From contig JADKGD010000071.1 of the NCBI GenBank assembly GCA_016717145.1, positions 186,001 to 250,000 of the forward strand: 64,000 bases of DNA, written 5' to 3'. The position numbers were made by a program, and so were the translations under genes. Origin of the DNA: Saprospiraceae bacterium (GTDB lineage: Bacteria > Bacteroidota > Bacteroidia > Chitinophagales > Saprospiraceae). Positions 29,734-40,955 of the stretch are shown here, in pieces. The notes beneath the pieces are model-generated. The model ran no database searches, had not been told where the DNA came from, and saw nothing but the letters and a program-made list of their open reading frames with translations. The number at the start of each line of letters is the position of its first letter. Position 1 is the first letter of the stretch.

Positions 29734-32434
29734 ATGATACATTTCCACTTACATTACAAAACAGATATAGAGGAACAGCTGGCCATAGAATACTATACCA
29801 ATAAAAATACCATTTCTTCCAGTATTCTTTGCCAAACCTTTGATGGAGAAAATTGGACAGTAAGTCTGGAAACAAAGGAAAAATTTACTCTTTATTATAA
29901 GTATATTGTACTTAAAAATGGAACTCCATCTTTAAAGGAATGGGGCAAACCAAGATTCATTGAAATTACGCATTCATTAAATACTTATTTAGAGGATAAG
30001 TGGAGGGCAAGGGCAAATGAAGATAATGCATTTTTATCAACTGCTTTTACAAAATCAATATTCCGGCGTAATTTGCTTAAAGATAAGCTTGTTGAAAAAA
30101 GTAAAAGTAATTATAATCAAATTACTTTCAGACTGCACGCAGGGACCATTCCTTCTGATTTGTGTTTTGGCATTTGCGGCAATACGAAAGCTTTAGGTAA
30201 TTGGACTACACCAATATTATTGGACGATAGCCATTTTCCAACTTGGGATATAACATTGTCGATTGGGGAAACAAATTTTTATCTGGAATACAAATACGTT
30301 ATTTTTGATCCTAAAGTTGGAAGTATTGTTGCCTGGGAAGAAGGTATAAATAGACATTGTCATTTTGTATTTCCTGACACAAGCGGTATCTGTTTAATTG
30401 TAACGGATGAAAATTTCAAATATGGCGGGAATAAATGGCGGGGAACTGGCGTGGCGATTCCTGTTTTTTCTCTTAGGAGCCGTCAGGGCTTAGGTATTGG
30501 AGAATTTCAAGATTTAAAATTTCTGATAGATTGGTCGAAGATGATTGGATTAAATATGATTCAGGTACTTCCGGTAAATGATACTATTGCTAATAAAACA
30601 TGGACAGACAGTTATCCATATGCTGCTATCTCAGTTTTTGCATTACATCCATTATATATAAATCTGATAAAGATAGCTCCCTTAAGAAACAAAGCTGATC
30701 ACAAGGCCCTTCAAAAGTTGACAACAGCGCTCAACGGGCTGGATAAAGTAGATTTTGACAAAGTCCTTGAAGTAAAATTTTCCTATCTAAAAAACTTTTT
30801 ATCAGGAGTATGAAAATTTTATTGAAGATAAGGAGGCTCAACTTTTTATGAAAGAAAACGATGTCTGGCTTCGATCATATGCTACATTTTGTCATTTAAG
30901 GGATATATACAATACATGTAATTTTAATGCCTGGCCAAAATATAAGCATTACAGTGAAGAAATTATTGACTCACTATGTAATGAAAGTTATATCGGATAT
31001 AAAGACATTCAATTTTATTATTTTTTGCAATACCACGCAGATAAACAACTTTTGGATGTAAAACTATATGCAAGAGCAAACGGTATTGCCCTCAAAGGTG
31101 ATTTGCCTATAGGGATTTATAGGTTTAGTACAGATGCCTGGGTTAATCCTGAACTTTTTAATATGAACGAGCAAGCAGGTGCACCGCCGGATGATTATGC
31201 TGTTCTCGGCCAGAATTGGGGTTTCCCTACATACAACTGGTCAGTTATGTCAAAGGATGGTTTCAAGTGGTGGCGCCACAGAATGCAGCATCTAAACAGA
31301 CATTTTGATGCCTTAAGAATAGACCATATTCTTGGCTTTTTCCGAATATGGCAGATTCCTACAAATCAAGTAGAAGGCACAATGGGAAGTTTTAATCCCA
31401 GGATTCCTTTTTCAAGAGATGAACTGAAAAAATATGGTATTTCCGGAGATTTATCGAGATATACAAATCCACACATTTCCCTAGATATTTTGAATGACTT
31501 ATTTGGAAGCGAAGTGGAAGATATCATTAATATGTTTTTTAATTCCTCTGGAGATGGGACAATAGTGTTTAAATCTTCATTCGATACGCAACAAGAAATT
31601 GTCCACTTTATTTCCCAAAATCCAAAGTTCAAAAAACATGAGCCGGCACTTCTGAGTTTAATCAGTGAGGTATTAATTATAATTGAGCCTAATTCCGACG
31701 GACAATTATTTAATCCAAGAATAACAATCGGGACCACTACGTCATATGATCATCTAAATGATTCCGCTAAATCCAGTATTGATGCGCTTTATAATGACTA
31801 TTACTTCAAGAGGCATGATGAATATTGGAAGGAGCAGGCCCTGTGGAAATTGCCAGCTATTCTGGACTCTAGTGACTTGCTAATTTGTGGCGAAGACCTT
31901 GGAATGATACCAAAAGCCGTTCCAGGAGTTATGAGGGAAATGAACATTATTTCTCTTGAGATTCAACGAATGCCGAAAGGAAATACAAAGTTTGGTCAGG
32001 TTGCAGGCTACCCATATTTTTCAGTTTGTAGTCCATCATGTCACGATATGTCTACCATCAGAGGTTATTGGGAATCAGACCATGAAAACGCAAAAGATTA
32101 TTATTATAATTATTTGCATTGGTATGGGTTAACGCCCCTGGAATGTAGCCCTGAAATCGTAACGGCCATCATTGAAGACCATTTAATGTCGCCAAGCATA
32201 TTAGCCATTTTTCCTATTCAGGATATAATTGGAATGGATGTAATATTAAGAAAGAAAGATGTTTTTTCTGAACAGATTAATGAACCTAGTAATCCTAAAC
32301 ATTATTGGAGATATAGATTTCATATTAATGTTGAAGACCTAATAGCTCAAACGGACCTTAATCATAAAATAACATCACTGATCAGAAAATCCGGAAGATA
32401 TATAAGCCCCGATTATGCCCAAAATAATATTTGA
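29734..32434 (+). CDS. malQ: 4-alpha-glucanotransferase with N-terminal starch-binding domains (frameshifted)
   Basis: One gene of about 899 residues, interrupted by one extra base in the A6/T5 runs at 30789-30800: the first frame ends at 30813, while the second carries YQEYENFIEDKEAQLF on into the rest. The N-terminal 240 residues hold two CBM20-like starch-binding domains (for example FGICGNTKALGNWTTPILLDD), then a GH77 catalytic domain with the ALRIDHILGFFRIWQIP nucleophile motif and LICGEDLGMIPK acid/base motif, and HDMSTIRGYWE. This layout resembles the plant DPE2 / bacterial amylomaltase type that handles glucans and maltose. It overlaps the next gene by 20 bases. Confidence 0.88.
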
Positions 32435-32933
32435 AGCAACATTGAAACAGTTTGAAAATTCATCCTTATGGGGTTGGCATTTTATTGTTCCGACAACAAT
32501 TGCTCAAAATTTTATTAATGGCAATGACCGACGTGTGACCATTGAAATCAATAATGAAATAAAACTTCACTCGGCCTTGATGCCCAATAAAGAAACTTGG
32601 TTCATTATGTTAAATCAGGGAGTACAGAAAAAATTAAATGTAAAGTCCGGTGGCTTAATCCAAATTGGAATGGACAAAGACACATCAGAATACGGAATGC
32701 CAATGCCTGATGAATTCAGAGAAGTATTGGACCAGAACCCTGAAGGAGATGAATATTTTCATGGGCTTACTCCAGGGAAACAAAGAAGCCTGCTTTACAT
32801 AGTAGGAAAAGTAAAAAACATTGACCTAAGGATAAACAAAGCTTTGGCGATTGTCGATCATTTGACAATTAACAAAGGTAAAATTGATTACAAAATGCTG
32901 AATGAAGCACTTAAGTACTATGGTAATATGTAA
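32415..32933 (+). CDS. YdeI/OmpD-associated, DUF1905 domain protein
   Basis: A 172-residue protein. The N-terminal half is a DUF1905 barrel (FEATLKQFENSSLWGWHFIVPTTIAQNF, LMPNKETWFIMLNQGVQKKL). The C-terminal half is the YdeI/OmpD-associated helical segment (MPDEFREVLDQNPEGDEYFHGLTPGKQRSLLYIVGKVKNIDLRINKA). Members are linked by name to bacteriocin protection, but no reaction is known. Its start lies within the last codons of malQ in another frame, so coupling is likely. Confidence 0.82.
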   Translation: MPKIIFEATLKQFENSSLWGWHFIVPTTIAQNFINGNDRRVTIEINNEIKLHSALMPNKETWFIMLNQGVQKKLNVKSGGLIQIGMDKDTSEYGMPMPDEFREVLDQNPEGDEYFHGLTPGKQRSLLYIVGKVKNIDLRINKALAIVDHLTINKGKIDYKMLNEALKYYGNM

Positions 32934-33298
32934 GTAAAATTATCTTTTGCCACCTTTTGTATCAGATTTTAAAATCTTTAATTCATCTCATCCTCCAAGG
33001 CTTGCTAAAAATGCTTATTCTTGCCATCTGCAATTAAAAAACTTAACTATTATTTAATATTAAGTTTACAATTAAGTCAAAAACTTAACATTGGTATCTA
33101 ATAAATTCAGTATGAAATCAATTTTTGATTTTAAAAAATTTGGAATATTTATTGAGACTCTAATCCAATTTTATTTATGATGTATAAAAGCAGAATTTTT
33201 GACACAAAAAAAATCACCAATTACTATGTGATTATCGTTTGAATACACTTTTAAAAACAACAGCCTTATTGATTTAATAAAAATAACTTTGACCGTTC

Positions 33299-33330
33299 TT
33301 GATTTAGTGATAATAATTGTTGTATATTTG
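33299..33330 (+). promoter_or_regulatory. Promoter of the rimP-nusA-infB operon
   Basis: TTG at 33299-33301, 21 bases, then TATATTTG at 33323-33330, an exact match to TAnnTTTG. The predicted transcript starts near 33337, just before the leader hairpin. Confidence 0.6.
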
Positions 33331-33352
33331 CGCCACAATAGAGTAAATGCTT

Positions 33353-33377
33353 AAGGGGACGGCGGGTTCCCTTTTTT
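33353..33377 (+). promoter_or_regulatory. Terminator-like leader hairpin upstream of rimP
   Basis: AAGGGGAC pairs with GTTCCCTT (8 bp, one G-U) around a GGCGG loop and is followed by TTTT. It lies between the predicted transcript start and the rimP start codon, so it has the shape of an attenuator. Similar hairpins with U tracts precede rimP/ylxS in several phyla; here control is inferred only. Confidence 0.5.
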
Positions 33378-33391
33378 ATTGTAGTATATTT

Positions 33392-33865
33392 ATGCAGAAT
33401 TTGGAACTCGAAAAGTTAGTATTGGAAGGTCTCACACAGCTTGAATATGTTGACACCTATTTAGTTGATATACGAGTAAAAAACAACAAGATTGAGGTAT
33501 TTCTTGATAGTGATGAGGGGATTAGCTTTTTGAAATGTCAAAAAATGAGCAGGTGGTTAGAATCTTTTTTTGATGAAAATAAAACTTTTGGTGATGTCTA
33601 CACATTGGAAGTTTCTTCACCAGGAGTCGGCAGTCCATTAAAAATGTTGCGACAATATCCAAAAAATATTGGTAGGATTATTGATATAAAACATAGCATT
33701 GATAAGCAAAGCAAAGGCATATTAAAGGATGTCATCGGGGATAAGATATACGTAGAATACGAAATAAAAATTAAAGAAGGTAAAAAAAATAAAAAAGTCA
33801 TCATGACTGATGAAATAAAATTTGAAGATATAATTGAGTCAAAAATTAAAATAAGTTTTAATTAA
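33392..33865 (+). CDS. rimP: Ribosome maturation factor RimP
   Basis: A 157-residue RimP, needed for 30S subunit maturation. The N-terminal alpha/beta domain includes VDTYLVDIRVKNNKIEVFLDSDEGISFLKCQKMSRWLE and the signature YTLEVSSPGVGSPL; the C-terminal SH3-like domain follows (KSKGILKDVIGD-like strand pattern). I use the ATG at 33392; the in-frame ATG at 33347 would place the leader hairpin inside the coding region and adds residues foreign to the family. Its TAA overlaps the nusA ATG (TAATG). Confidence 0.93.
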   Translation: MQNLELEKLVLEGLTQLEYVDTYLVDIRVKNNKIEVFLDSDEGISFLKCQKMSRWLESFFDENKTFGDVYTLEVSSPGVGSPLKMLRQYPKNIGRIIDIKHSIDKQSKGILKDVIGDKIYVEYEIKIKEGKKNKKVIMTDEIKFEDIIESKIKISFN

Positions 33866-35103
33866 TGAATTTAGTAGAATCCTTTTCAGAGTTTAAAGAA
33901 GGTAAAAATATTGACCGACCTACCATGGTCAGAGTCCTGGAAGATGTTTTTAGAACGTTAATACGCAAAAAGTATGGATCAGATGATAATTTTGATGTCA
34001 TAGTTAATACGCATAACGGAGACCTTGAGATGTGGCGGGTACGACTGATTGTGCCAGACGGTGAGGTAACTGATGAGTTGGCCCAAATTTCTTATACCGA
34101 AGCTAAATCTATTGATGAAGCTTATGATGTTGGTGAAGAATGTTATGAACTTCTTACCTTAGAAGACTTCGGAAGAAGATCTATCATGGCAGCCAGACAG
34201 ACTTTAATTTCGCGAATCATGGATCTAGAAAAAGATGACGTTTATAAGCGTTATATGGATCGTGTTGGGGATTTGGTAGTTGGTGAAGTTAGCCAAATAT
34301 TGAAGAAAGAGGTTTTAATTCTTGATGATTCAACTCAAAATGAATTGGTTCTACCTAGATTGGAAATGATTAAGGGTGATTTTTTCAGAAAAGGTGATAT
34401 GGTAAGGGGCATTATAAAACGAGTCGAAATGCGCAACGGCACACCGATGGTAATGTTGTCCAGAACAGATAATTTATTTTTAGAAAAGCTTCTTGAACAA
34501 GAGGTTCCCGAAATAGAAGATGGCCTGATAACCGTTAAAAAAATTGTCAGAATGCCGGGTGAAAGAGCAAAAGTAGCAGTAGAGTCATACGATGACAGAA
34601 TAGATCCGGTAGGTGCCTGTGTAGGTATGAAAGGATCAAGAATTCATGGCATTGTCCGCGAACTAAAAAATGAAAATATAGATATTGTCAATTATACAAG
34701 TAATGTATCTCTATTTATACAAAGGTCTTTAACTCCGGCAAAAGTTACGAGCATATCATTGGATGATAAAAATATGCGCGCTTCAGTATACTTGAAGCCA
34801 GATCAGGTTTCACTTGCAATAGGTAAAGGTGGTAGCAATATAAAACTTGCCAGCAAATTAACAAACTATGAAATTGATGTTTTTAGAGATAATGAAGAGC
34901 AAGAAGTTGAAGATGTCGATTTGGATGAATTCGCAGATGAAATAGAAGACTGGGTGATTGAAGCCCTTAAAAATATAGGTTGTGATACAGCCAAAAGTGT
35001 TCTATCACTAAATCGTGAAGAACTAATTAGAAGGTCAGACTTGGAAGAAGAGACCGTGGATGAAGTGTTGAAGATATTAGCTTCCGAGTTTGAAGACAAC
35101 TAA
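33865..35103 (+). CDS. nusA: Transcription termination/antitermination factor NusA
   Basis: A 412-residue NusA. The N-terminal RNA-polymerase-binding domain is followed by an S1 domain ([20 protein letters not shown] onward, about residues 135-200) and KH domains with [21 protein letters not shown] near 250 and [18 protein letters not shown] near 320. The C-terminus is acidic ([20 protein letters not shown]) with a helix-hairpin-helix-like end. It binds RNA polymerase and nascent RNA to control pausing, termination and antitermination. It overlaps rimP by one base and is followed 28 bases later by infB, a conserved order. Confidence 0.96.
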   Translation: MNLVESFSEFKEGKNIDRPTMVRVLEDVFRTLIRKKYGSDDNFDVIVNTHNGDLEMWRVRLIVPDGEVTDELAQISYTEAKSIDEAYDVGEECYELLTLEDFGRRSIMAARQTLISRIMDLEKDDVYKRYMDRVGDLVVGEVSQILKKEVLILDDSTQNELVLPRLEMIKGDFFRKGDMVRGIIKRVEMRNGTPMVMLSRTDNLFLEKLLEQEVPEIEDGLITVKKIVRMPGERAKVAVESYDDRIDPVGACVGMKGSRIHGIVRELKNENIDIVNYTSNVSLFIQRSLTPAKVTSISLDDKNMRASVYLKPDQVSLAIGKGGSNIKLASKLTNYEIDVFRDNEEQEVEDVDLDEFADEIEDWVIEALKNIGCDTAKSVLSLNREELIRRSDLEEETVDEVLKILASEFEDN

Positions 35104-35131
35104 TCATTATTTTAAATATTTTAAATCGCTA

Positions 35132-38057
35132 ATGGCAGAAAGATTAGTAAAAATAGCAAAAGAACTGAATGTAGGTCTTAGTACTATAGTGGAATTCCTT
35201 GCCTCTAAAGGTCATATTATAGAAAACAAACCTACCGCTCAAGTCTCTGATGAGATGCACAGTGTCCTTTTAAAGGAATTCAGCACGTCTATGGCTGTAA
35301 AAGAAAAAGCGGATCAAATTATTATTGGTACCAGACCAGGTGCTGATCATAGACACCATGCAGATGAAAAACCTGCACCAAAACCTCTCTTTTCTTTACC
35401 GAAATTGGCAGATTTAGATAAACCGATATCCAATCCTTCATCAGATGAAGTAATCAACACTCCTGAAGAGGAAGCTAAAGAGCAAATATTTTCCGTAAAA
35501 CAAGATGCTCCCAAATTAACTGTTTTGGGTAAAATTGATTTAGATAAACCAAAAGTCTCTACAAAACCTGAGCCTAAAGTGAATAAAAAGGATGTTGGGC
35601 AAGATCAGCATTCAAAAGATTCAGAATCATCTCCTGAAGAAAAACAAAATGAATCAAGCCAAAGTAAAAGTGAAAAAGTCGATATATTAAAAAAGGATTT
35701 AAAACCTATACCTGAAATTTCTGAAGTAGAGAAGGTTTCCAAACCGGAAATACCTATGCCTTCCGCGGATGCAAAAACAAAAGATGGCTTACCTGAAGAA
35801 ATAATGCATAGGTCGACAACGCCAACACTAAAAGGTCTTAAAATTTTAGGAAAAATAGATACTACAAAACTTGATAGTTCGACAAAACCTAAACCAACAA
35901 TACCGGTCAAACCAATACCAGGCCAACCAGTCAAAACTGAAAATGGACAACAGTCAGGCACCTTAACTGATGCTCAAAAAAGGAAACGCAAACGTAAGAA
36001 ACTACCTCAAGGTGCTCCTGTGCCGGGAGATACCAGAACTGGAGACAGTAATAGACCTGGTGGTGGGCAGACAAATAATTCCGGACCAGGTTTAAATAAG
36101 CCTAAAGCTCCTTTACGAGATGAAGTCAAAGAGGTCTCTAAAAAGGAAATCGACGACAAGATTAAGGCCACAATGGCCCGTCTTACTGGTGGTGGTAAGA
36201 ACAAGCGACAGAAAATAAGACGGGATAACCGAGATGTAAAACGCGAAAAACAAGAATTAAGAGATACTGAAGAAGGAGAAAGTAAATTAAAATTAACAGA
36301 ATTTGTCTCCGTGTCTGAATTAGCCAGTTTGCTGGATTTGCCAGTATCTCAAGTCATTACTACTTGTTTAACCCTGGGAATTATTGTGTCAATAAATCAA
36401 CGTTTGGATGCAGAAATCATTGAACTTGTGGCAGGCGAATTTGGTCATGAAGTAGAATTTATCAGTGCAGAAGAAGACGTAGATGACGATAATGCGGTTG
36501 AAGATACAGAAGCAGATTTAATGCCCCGAGCACCAATCGTAACCGTAATGGGACACGTCGATCACGGAAAAACATCTTTATTGGACTTTATTCGATCGGC
36601 TAATGTTGCAAGTGGTGAAGCCGGAGGTATTACGCAGCACATTGGTGCATATGAAGTTAGGGTGGGACCTGATAAAAAGAAAATAACTTTCCTGGATACA
36701 CCCGGTCACGAAGCTTTTACCGCAATGAGAGCTAGGGGAGCAAAAGTTACTGACATTGCAGTTATAATAGTTGCTGCCGACGACCATATCATGCCGCAGA
36801 CAAAAGGAAGCTATTAGTCACGCACAAGCAGCAGGAGTACCGATGATTTTTGCCATAAATAAAATAGATAAGCCGGGAGCAGATCCTGAAAGAATAAAAC
36901 AGGAATTGTCAGCTATGAACCTTCTTGTAGAGGATTGGGGCGGCACCTACCAGTCTCAGGATATTTCAGCAAAACAAGGTGTGAACATCGATAAACTTTG
37001 CGAAAAAATTCTTTTAGAAGCAGAAATTTTAGACTTAAAAGCCAATCCTAACCGACCTGGATTAGGAACGGTTATTGAAGCATCTCTAGATAAAGGCAAA
37101 GGGTATGTGACTAAAATCTTAGTTCAAAATGGATCAATTGAAGTTGGAGATTCTATAGTAGCAGGACCTTATTCTGGAAAGATCAAGGCTATGTTTAATG
37201 AATTAGGTAAAAAGGTCAAAAAAGCCGGTCCTTCAAATCCAATTCTTGTTTTAGGATTAAGTGGTGCGCCACAAGCAGGTGAGAAGTTTAAGGTGATGGG
37301 CTCAGATCAGGAAGCTCGACAACTTGCAACCAAAAGAGCACAAATCGAAAGGGAACAATCAAATCGATCAAGTAAACGTATTAGTCTTGATGAGATTGGT
37401 CGTAGGTTGGCTTTAGGTACATTTAAAGAATTAAACCTTATTGTAAAAGGTGATGTAGATGGTTCTATCGAAGCACTGACAGATTCATTGATCAAACTTT
37501 CTGTACCAACAATACAAGTTAATGTCATCCACAAAGCTGTTGGAGGAATTGCAGAATCTGATGTATTGCTTGCTTCTGCTTCTGATGCCATAATAATTGG
37601 TTTTCAGGTCAGACCTTCAGCAAATGCAAGATTACTCGCTGAAAGAGAAGGCGTACAAATAAAGACATACTCTATCATATATGAAGCTATCGAAGAGATA
37701 AAATCAGCAATGGAAGGTATGCTCGAACCTACAAAAGAAGAAAAGATCATTGCGCAGGTAGAAGTTAGGGAAACCTATAAAATGTCCAAAATCGGTACAA
37801 TTGCAGGTTGTTATGTCACTGAAGGAAAAATCACAAGAAATACTCATATTCGTGTAGTAAGAGATGGAATTGTTATCTTCCCCACTAAAGAGGGTGCTCA
37901 TGGCGAATTAACATCTCTGAAACGATTTAAAGATGATGTCAAGGAAGTTAAAGCAGGTTTTGAATGTGGAACCACAATAAAAAACTTTAACGACATTCAG
38001 GAAGGAGACATCATTGAAGGATACGAAATCATTGAAATCAAACAAACCTTAGGGTAA
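35132..38057 (+). CDS. infB: Translation initiation factor IF-2 (frameshifted)
   Basis: IF-2 of about 974 residues, split by one extra base in 36802-36807: HIMPQTK should continue [15 protein letters not shown]. The pieces are 35132-36817 and 36771-38057. The N-terminal region has an IF2_N-like start ([28 protein letters not shown]), then a long Lys/Pro/Glu-rich disordered linker, a second IF2_N, and the GTPase domain with [10 protein letters not shown] (G1), DTPGHEAF (G3) and NKID (G4). Domains for 50S contact and fMet-tRNA binding follow. IF-2 is essential, so the break is almost certainly a sequence error. I use the ATG at 35132 rather than one at 35090 inside the nusA end. Confidence 0.93.
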
Positions 38058-38073
38058 TTTTATCCATCTTTAA

Positions 38074-38868
38074 ATGATTCGAAATGAGAATATTATTACT
38101 GAAAACCTCAAGGGTTTTCTCGATGATATTGTACAAAGGGTAAATAATTTAGATTTTATTGAACTTGATCCTATTCGTGTACCTCATTCTTATTCATCTC
38201 AACAGGATATAGAGATTTCCGGTTTTTTTAGTGCAATATTCGCATGGGGAAACAGGAAAACCATTATAAATAAATCAGTTGAACTGATGAAAATGATGGA
38301 CGATCGTCCTTATGAATTTATAAAATATCATTCGGAATCTGAAAGAAAGTCATTTCTTAAATTTAAACACAGGACTTTTCAAGCTATTGATATACTCTAC
38401 TTTATCGAATTCCTCCAGCAACACTACCAAAAATACGATACACTGGAAGTTGCTTTCAATCCACCGGGTATAAATCACTATTCTCAGGAAATAGCATTGA
38501 TAAATTTTTATAATTACTTTTTTGAAAGTGAATTTGCGCCAGATCGTACCCGAAAACATATTGCTTCGCCAGAAAAGCATTCTACTTGTAAACGGCTAAA
38601 TATGTATTTAAGGTGGATGGTAAGATCCGATACTCAAAAGGTTGATTTTGGCATTTGGAAAACCATTCCGATGTCCGGTCTCATGATGCCTTTGGATGTA
38701 CATGTAGAAAAATACGCAAGACAACTAAATTTCATCTCAAGAAAACAAAGAGACTGGCTTACAGTAGTCGAATTAACAGAAACACTAAAAAAATTTGATC
38801 CTGATGACCCGGTAAAATATGATTTTGCTTTATTTGGACTTGGATTTATAAAAGACGATTATTCCTGA
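38074..38868 (+). CDS. TIGR02757/DUF2400 family protein
   Basis: A 264-residue protein of the TIGR02757 (DUF2400) family, seen in Bacteroidota and others. Signature stretches include SYSSQQDIEISGFFSAIFAWGNRKTII near residue 40, KRLNMYLRWMVRSD near 168, and GLMMPLDVHVEKYARQLNF near 203, then DPVKYDFALFGLG. It has no signal peptide. The conserved acidic and aromatic residues look like a helical fold related to HhH glycosylases, but the function is not established. It begins 16 bases after infB and overlaps the convergent cytochrome gene by 10 bases. Confidence 0.88.
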   Translation: MIRNENIITENLKGFLDDIVQRVNNLDFIELDPIRVPHSYSSQQDIEISGFFSAIFAWGNRKTIINKSVELMKMMDDRPYEFIKYHSESERKSFLKFKHRTFQAIDILYFIEFLQQHYQKYDTLEVAFNPPGINHYSQEIALINFYNYFFESEFAPDRTRKHIASPEKHSTCKRLNMYLRWMVRSDTQKVDFGIWKTIPMSGLMMPLDVHVEKYARQLNFISRKQRDWLTVVELTETLKKFDPDDPVKYDFALFGLGFIKDDYS

Positions 38869-39215
38869 TAGCCATTCTGAATCCAACAAGCTACCTTGTT
38901 AATAATAGCATCTGACAATTTTGCACTTCCTTGTGGCATAGCGTTAGCGCCTGAATCGTGTTTAATAGATTTTAATACTTTGGTGTTCTGTGAAGCACTT
39001 TTAGATGATGCATAAGTACTGAGATTGATGCCTTCAGCTTTTGTAACAGCGTCATGACAACCTGCTGTAGCACATGAGGCATTAAATATTGAAGCAATGT
39101 CATTTTTGTAGGTGGGCGTCATTCCTGTACAATCTACCACATTGGTTTCATCTTTACTACAAGAACACAAAATTATGAAACTTAAAAACAGAATAACTGA
39201 AAAAAACTTTATCAT
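38859..39215 (-). CDS. Small lipoprotein with CxxxxCH heme motif
   Basis: A 118-residue lipoprotein (lipobox LCSC, Cys 19). It carries CATAGCH at residues 48-54, with four residues between the cysteines rather than the usual two. This wide spacing occurs in the planctomycete-type cytochrome c domains common in Bacteroidota and Planctomycetes. A methionine in ANAMPQGSAKL is a possible axial ligand. It would be a periplasmic electron carrier. No partner oxidase or dehydrogenase is adjacent. Confidence 0.72.
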   Translation of the reverse strand: MIKFFSVILFLSFIILCSCSKDETNVVDCTGMTPTYKNDIASIFNASCATAGCHDAVTKAEGINLSTYASSKSASQNTKVLKSIKHDSGANAMPQGSAKLSDAIINKVACWIQNGYQE

Positions 39216-39314
39216 ATTTAATACTTTTATAATTTATCCTGCAAAAAAACACTTTATATTTCAATCAACCGATCTATTCTTTAAAGAAATAACTAAAAAT
39301 TAACGCTTTGGTCG

Positions 39315-39322
39315 TATTTTTG
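39315..39322 (+). promoter_or_regulatory. Promoter -7 element of glyS
   Basis: TATTTTTG matches TAnnTTTG, 32 bases upstream of the glyS ATG. No TTG -33 element is seen at the preferred distance. Confidence 0.45.
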
Positions 39323-39353
39323 CCTTGTAATAAAGTATAAAACAAAAAAGATA

Positions 39354-40895
39354 ATGGATTTTAAAAATTTGATTGCGCATTGTAAGGAGTATGGGTTTAT
39401 TTTTCAGTCAAGTGAAATATATGATGGATTGAGCGCAGTATATGACTATGGTCCATATGGTGTAGAATTAAAAAATAATATCAAATCATACTGGTGGAAA
39501 AGTATGGTGCAAATGCACGAAAATATTGTGGGATTGGATGCTGCCATTTTTATGCATCCAAAAACCTGGAAGGCTTCTGGTCATGTAGACGCCTTTAATG
39601 ATCCTTTGGTAGATAATAAAGATTCTAAAAAAAGATATCGGGCAGATCAGCTCATTGAAGGCTACGCTGAAAAGATTGAGGCAAAAAGCTTAAAAGATGT
39701 AGAAAAAGCTAAAGCACGATTTGGTACCGAATTTGATGAAAAACAATTCAGAGAGACAAATGACCGAATTGTTGAACGACAAAAACAAATAGATGCTGTA
39801 TTAAGTCGTCTTGCAACAGCAATGAGTGCCGGAGATATGGAAGAACTAAAATCAATGATCGATGACTATGAGATTGTTTGTCCGGAAAGCGGATCACGAA
39901 ATTGGACCGAAGTACGGCAATTTAATCTTATGTTCAATACACAACTGGGAAATATCGCCGGTGAAGAAGGTAAACTCTACTTAAGACCGGAAACGGCACA
40001 GGGCATCTTTGTAAATTTTCTGAATGTTCAAAAATCCACCAGGCAAAAAATACCCTTCGGAATTGCACAAATAGGCAAAGCATTCCGGAATGAAATTGTT
40101 GCACGTCAATTTATATTCCGTATGCGGGAATTCGAACAGATGGAAATGCAGTTCTTTATACGTCCCGGATCTCAGCAAGAATGGTATGAATACTGGAAAC
40201 AAGCAAGATTGAAGTGGCACACTGCTTTGGGAACAAGTCCCAATAAACTTAAATTTCATGATCATGCCAACCTTGCACATTATGCTAAAGCCGCAGTTGA
40301 TATAGAATTTGAATTCCCTTTTGGTTTCCGAGAACTGGAAGGCATCCACTCAAGAGGCGATTTTGATCTGAGTCAACATCAGGAATTGTCAGGTAAAAAA
40401 CTTCAGTATTTCGATCCAGAATTAAACGAAAGTTATGTTCCATACGTCATTGAAACATCAATCGGTTGTGATCGAATGTTTCTTGCGATGATTGCTAATA
40501 ATCTGGTGGAAGAAAATGTTCCTGATGCTGAAGGAGCAGATTCGATACGAACAGTATTGAAATTACATCCGGCATTGGCACCAGTTAAAGTGGCCATTTT
40601 ACCATTACTAAAAAACAAGGAAGAGCTTACCAAAGCTGCTTCTGACGTGTATGATAAGCTAAAATTATCCTTCAATTGCCAATATGATGAAAAAGATGCA
40701 ATTGGCAGAAGATACAGACGCCAGGATGCCATTGGAACGCCATATTGTGTGACAATAGATTTTGAAACCCTCGAAAACGACACAGTTACCATCAGAGATC
40801 GGGATACATTAGAACAACATAGGGTCAAAATATCAGACATCAAATCTACAGTTGAAAACAATGTGACAATGGAAACTTTATTAATGAAGAAGTAG
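39354..40895 (+). CDS. glyS: Glycyl-tRNA synthetase (single-chain alpha2 type)
   Basis: A 513-residue class II glycyl-tRNA synthetase. Motif 1 lies at SSEIYDGLSAVYDYGPYGVELKNNI near the N-terminus. An insertion (about residues 90-170) is followed by motif 2 with LYLRPETAQGIFVNF and GIAQIGKAFRNEI, and motif 3 near SIGCDRMF. The anticodon-binding domain is at the C-terminus (VKVAILPLL). It charges tRNA-Gly in the cytoplasm. Length and architecture match the Bacteroidota form. Confidence 0.95.
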   Translation: MDFKNLIAHCKEYGFIFQSSEIYDGLSAVYDYGPYGVELKNNIKSYWWKSMVQMHENIVGLDAAIFMHPKTWKASGHVDAFNDPLVDNKDSKKRYRADQLIEGYAEKIEAKSLKDVEKAKARFGTEFDEKQFRETNDRIVERQKQIDAVLSRLATAMSAGDMEELKSMIDDYEIVCPESGSRNWTEVRQFNLMFNTQLGNIAGEEGKLYLRPETAQGIFVNFLNVQKSTRQKIPFGIAQIGKAFRNEIVARQFIFRMREFEQMEMQFFIRPGSQQEWYEYWKQARLKWHTALGTSPNKLKFHDHANLAHYAKAAVDIEFEFPFGFRELEGIHSRGDFDLSQHQELSGKKLQYFDPELNESYVPYVIETSIGCDRMFLAMIANNLVEENVPDAEGADSIRTVLKLHPALAPVKVAILPLLKNKEELTKAASDVYDKLKLSFNCQYDEKDAIGRRYRRQDAIGTPYCVTIDFETLENDTVTIRDRDTLEQHRVKISDIKSTVENNVTMETLLMKK

Positions 40896-40923
40896 TGCAT
40901 ACTTAATCAGGTAAAGTTTTAAA

Positions 40924-40941
40924 CCCATACTTTTTTATGGG
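40924..40941. terminator. Weak hairpin between convergent genes
   Basis: CCCATA pairs with TATGGG across a T6 loop, between the convergent glyS and phosphotransferase genes. On the minus strand it is followed by TTTAAAAC. The stem is short, so a shared terminator is only suggested. Confidence 0.3.
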
Positions 40942-40955
40942 CTCAACATCTCCGT

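Larger units (their letters stand above)
32934..33391. other. Gene-free region before rimP with promoter and leader
   Basis: The first 360 bases are AT-rich with no open frame or stable hairpin. From 33299 on come the rimP promoter and the leader hairpin listed separately. Confidence 0.6.

Noticed and set aside
33347..33391. A longer RimP beginning at the ATG at 33347
   Set aside because: The extra residues are foreign to the family and would cover the leader hairpin.
36790..36830. Programmed frameshift in infB
   Set aside because: There is no slippery heptamer with a following structure, the interruption falls in the GTPase core, and other genes show the same kind of one-base breaks.
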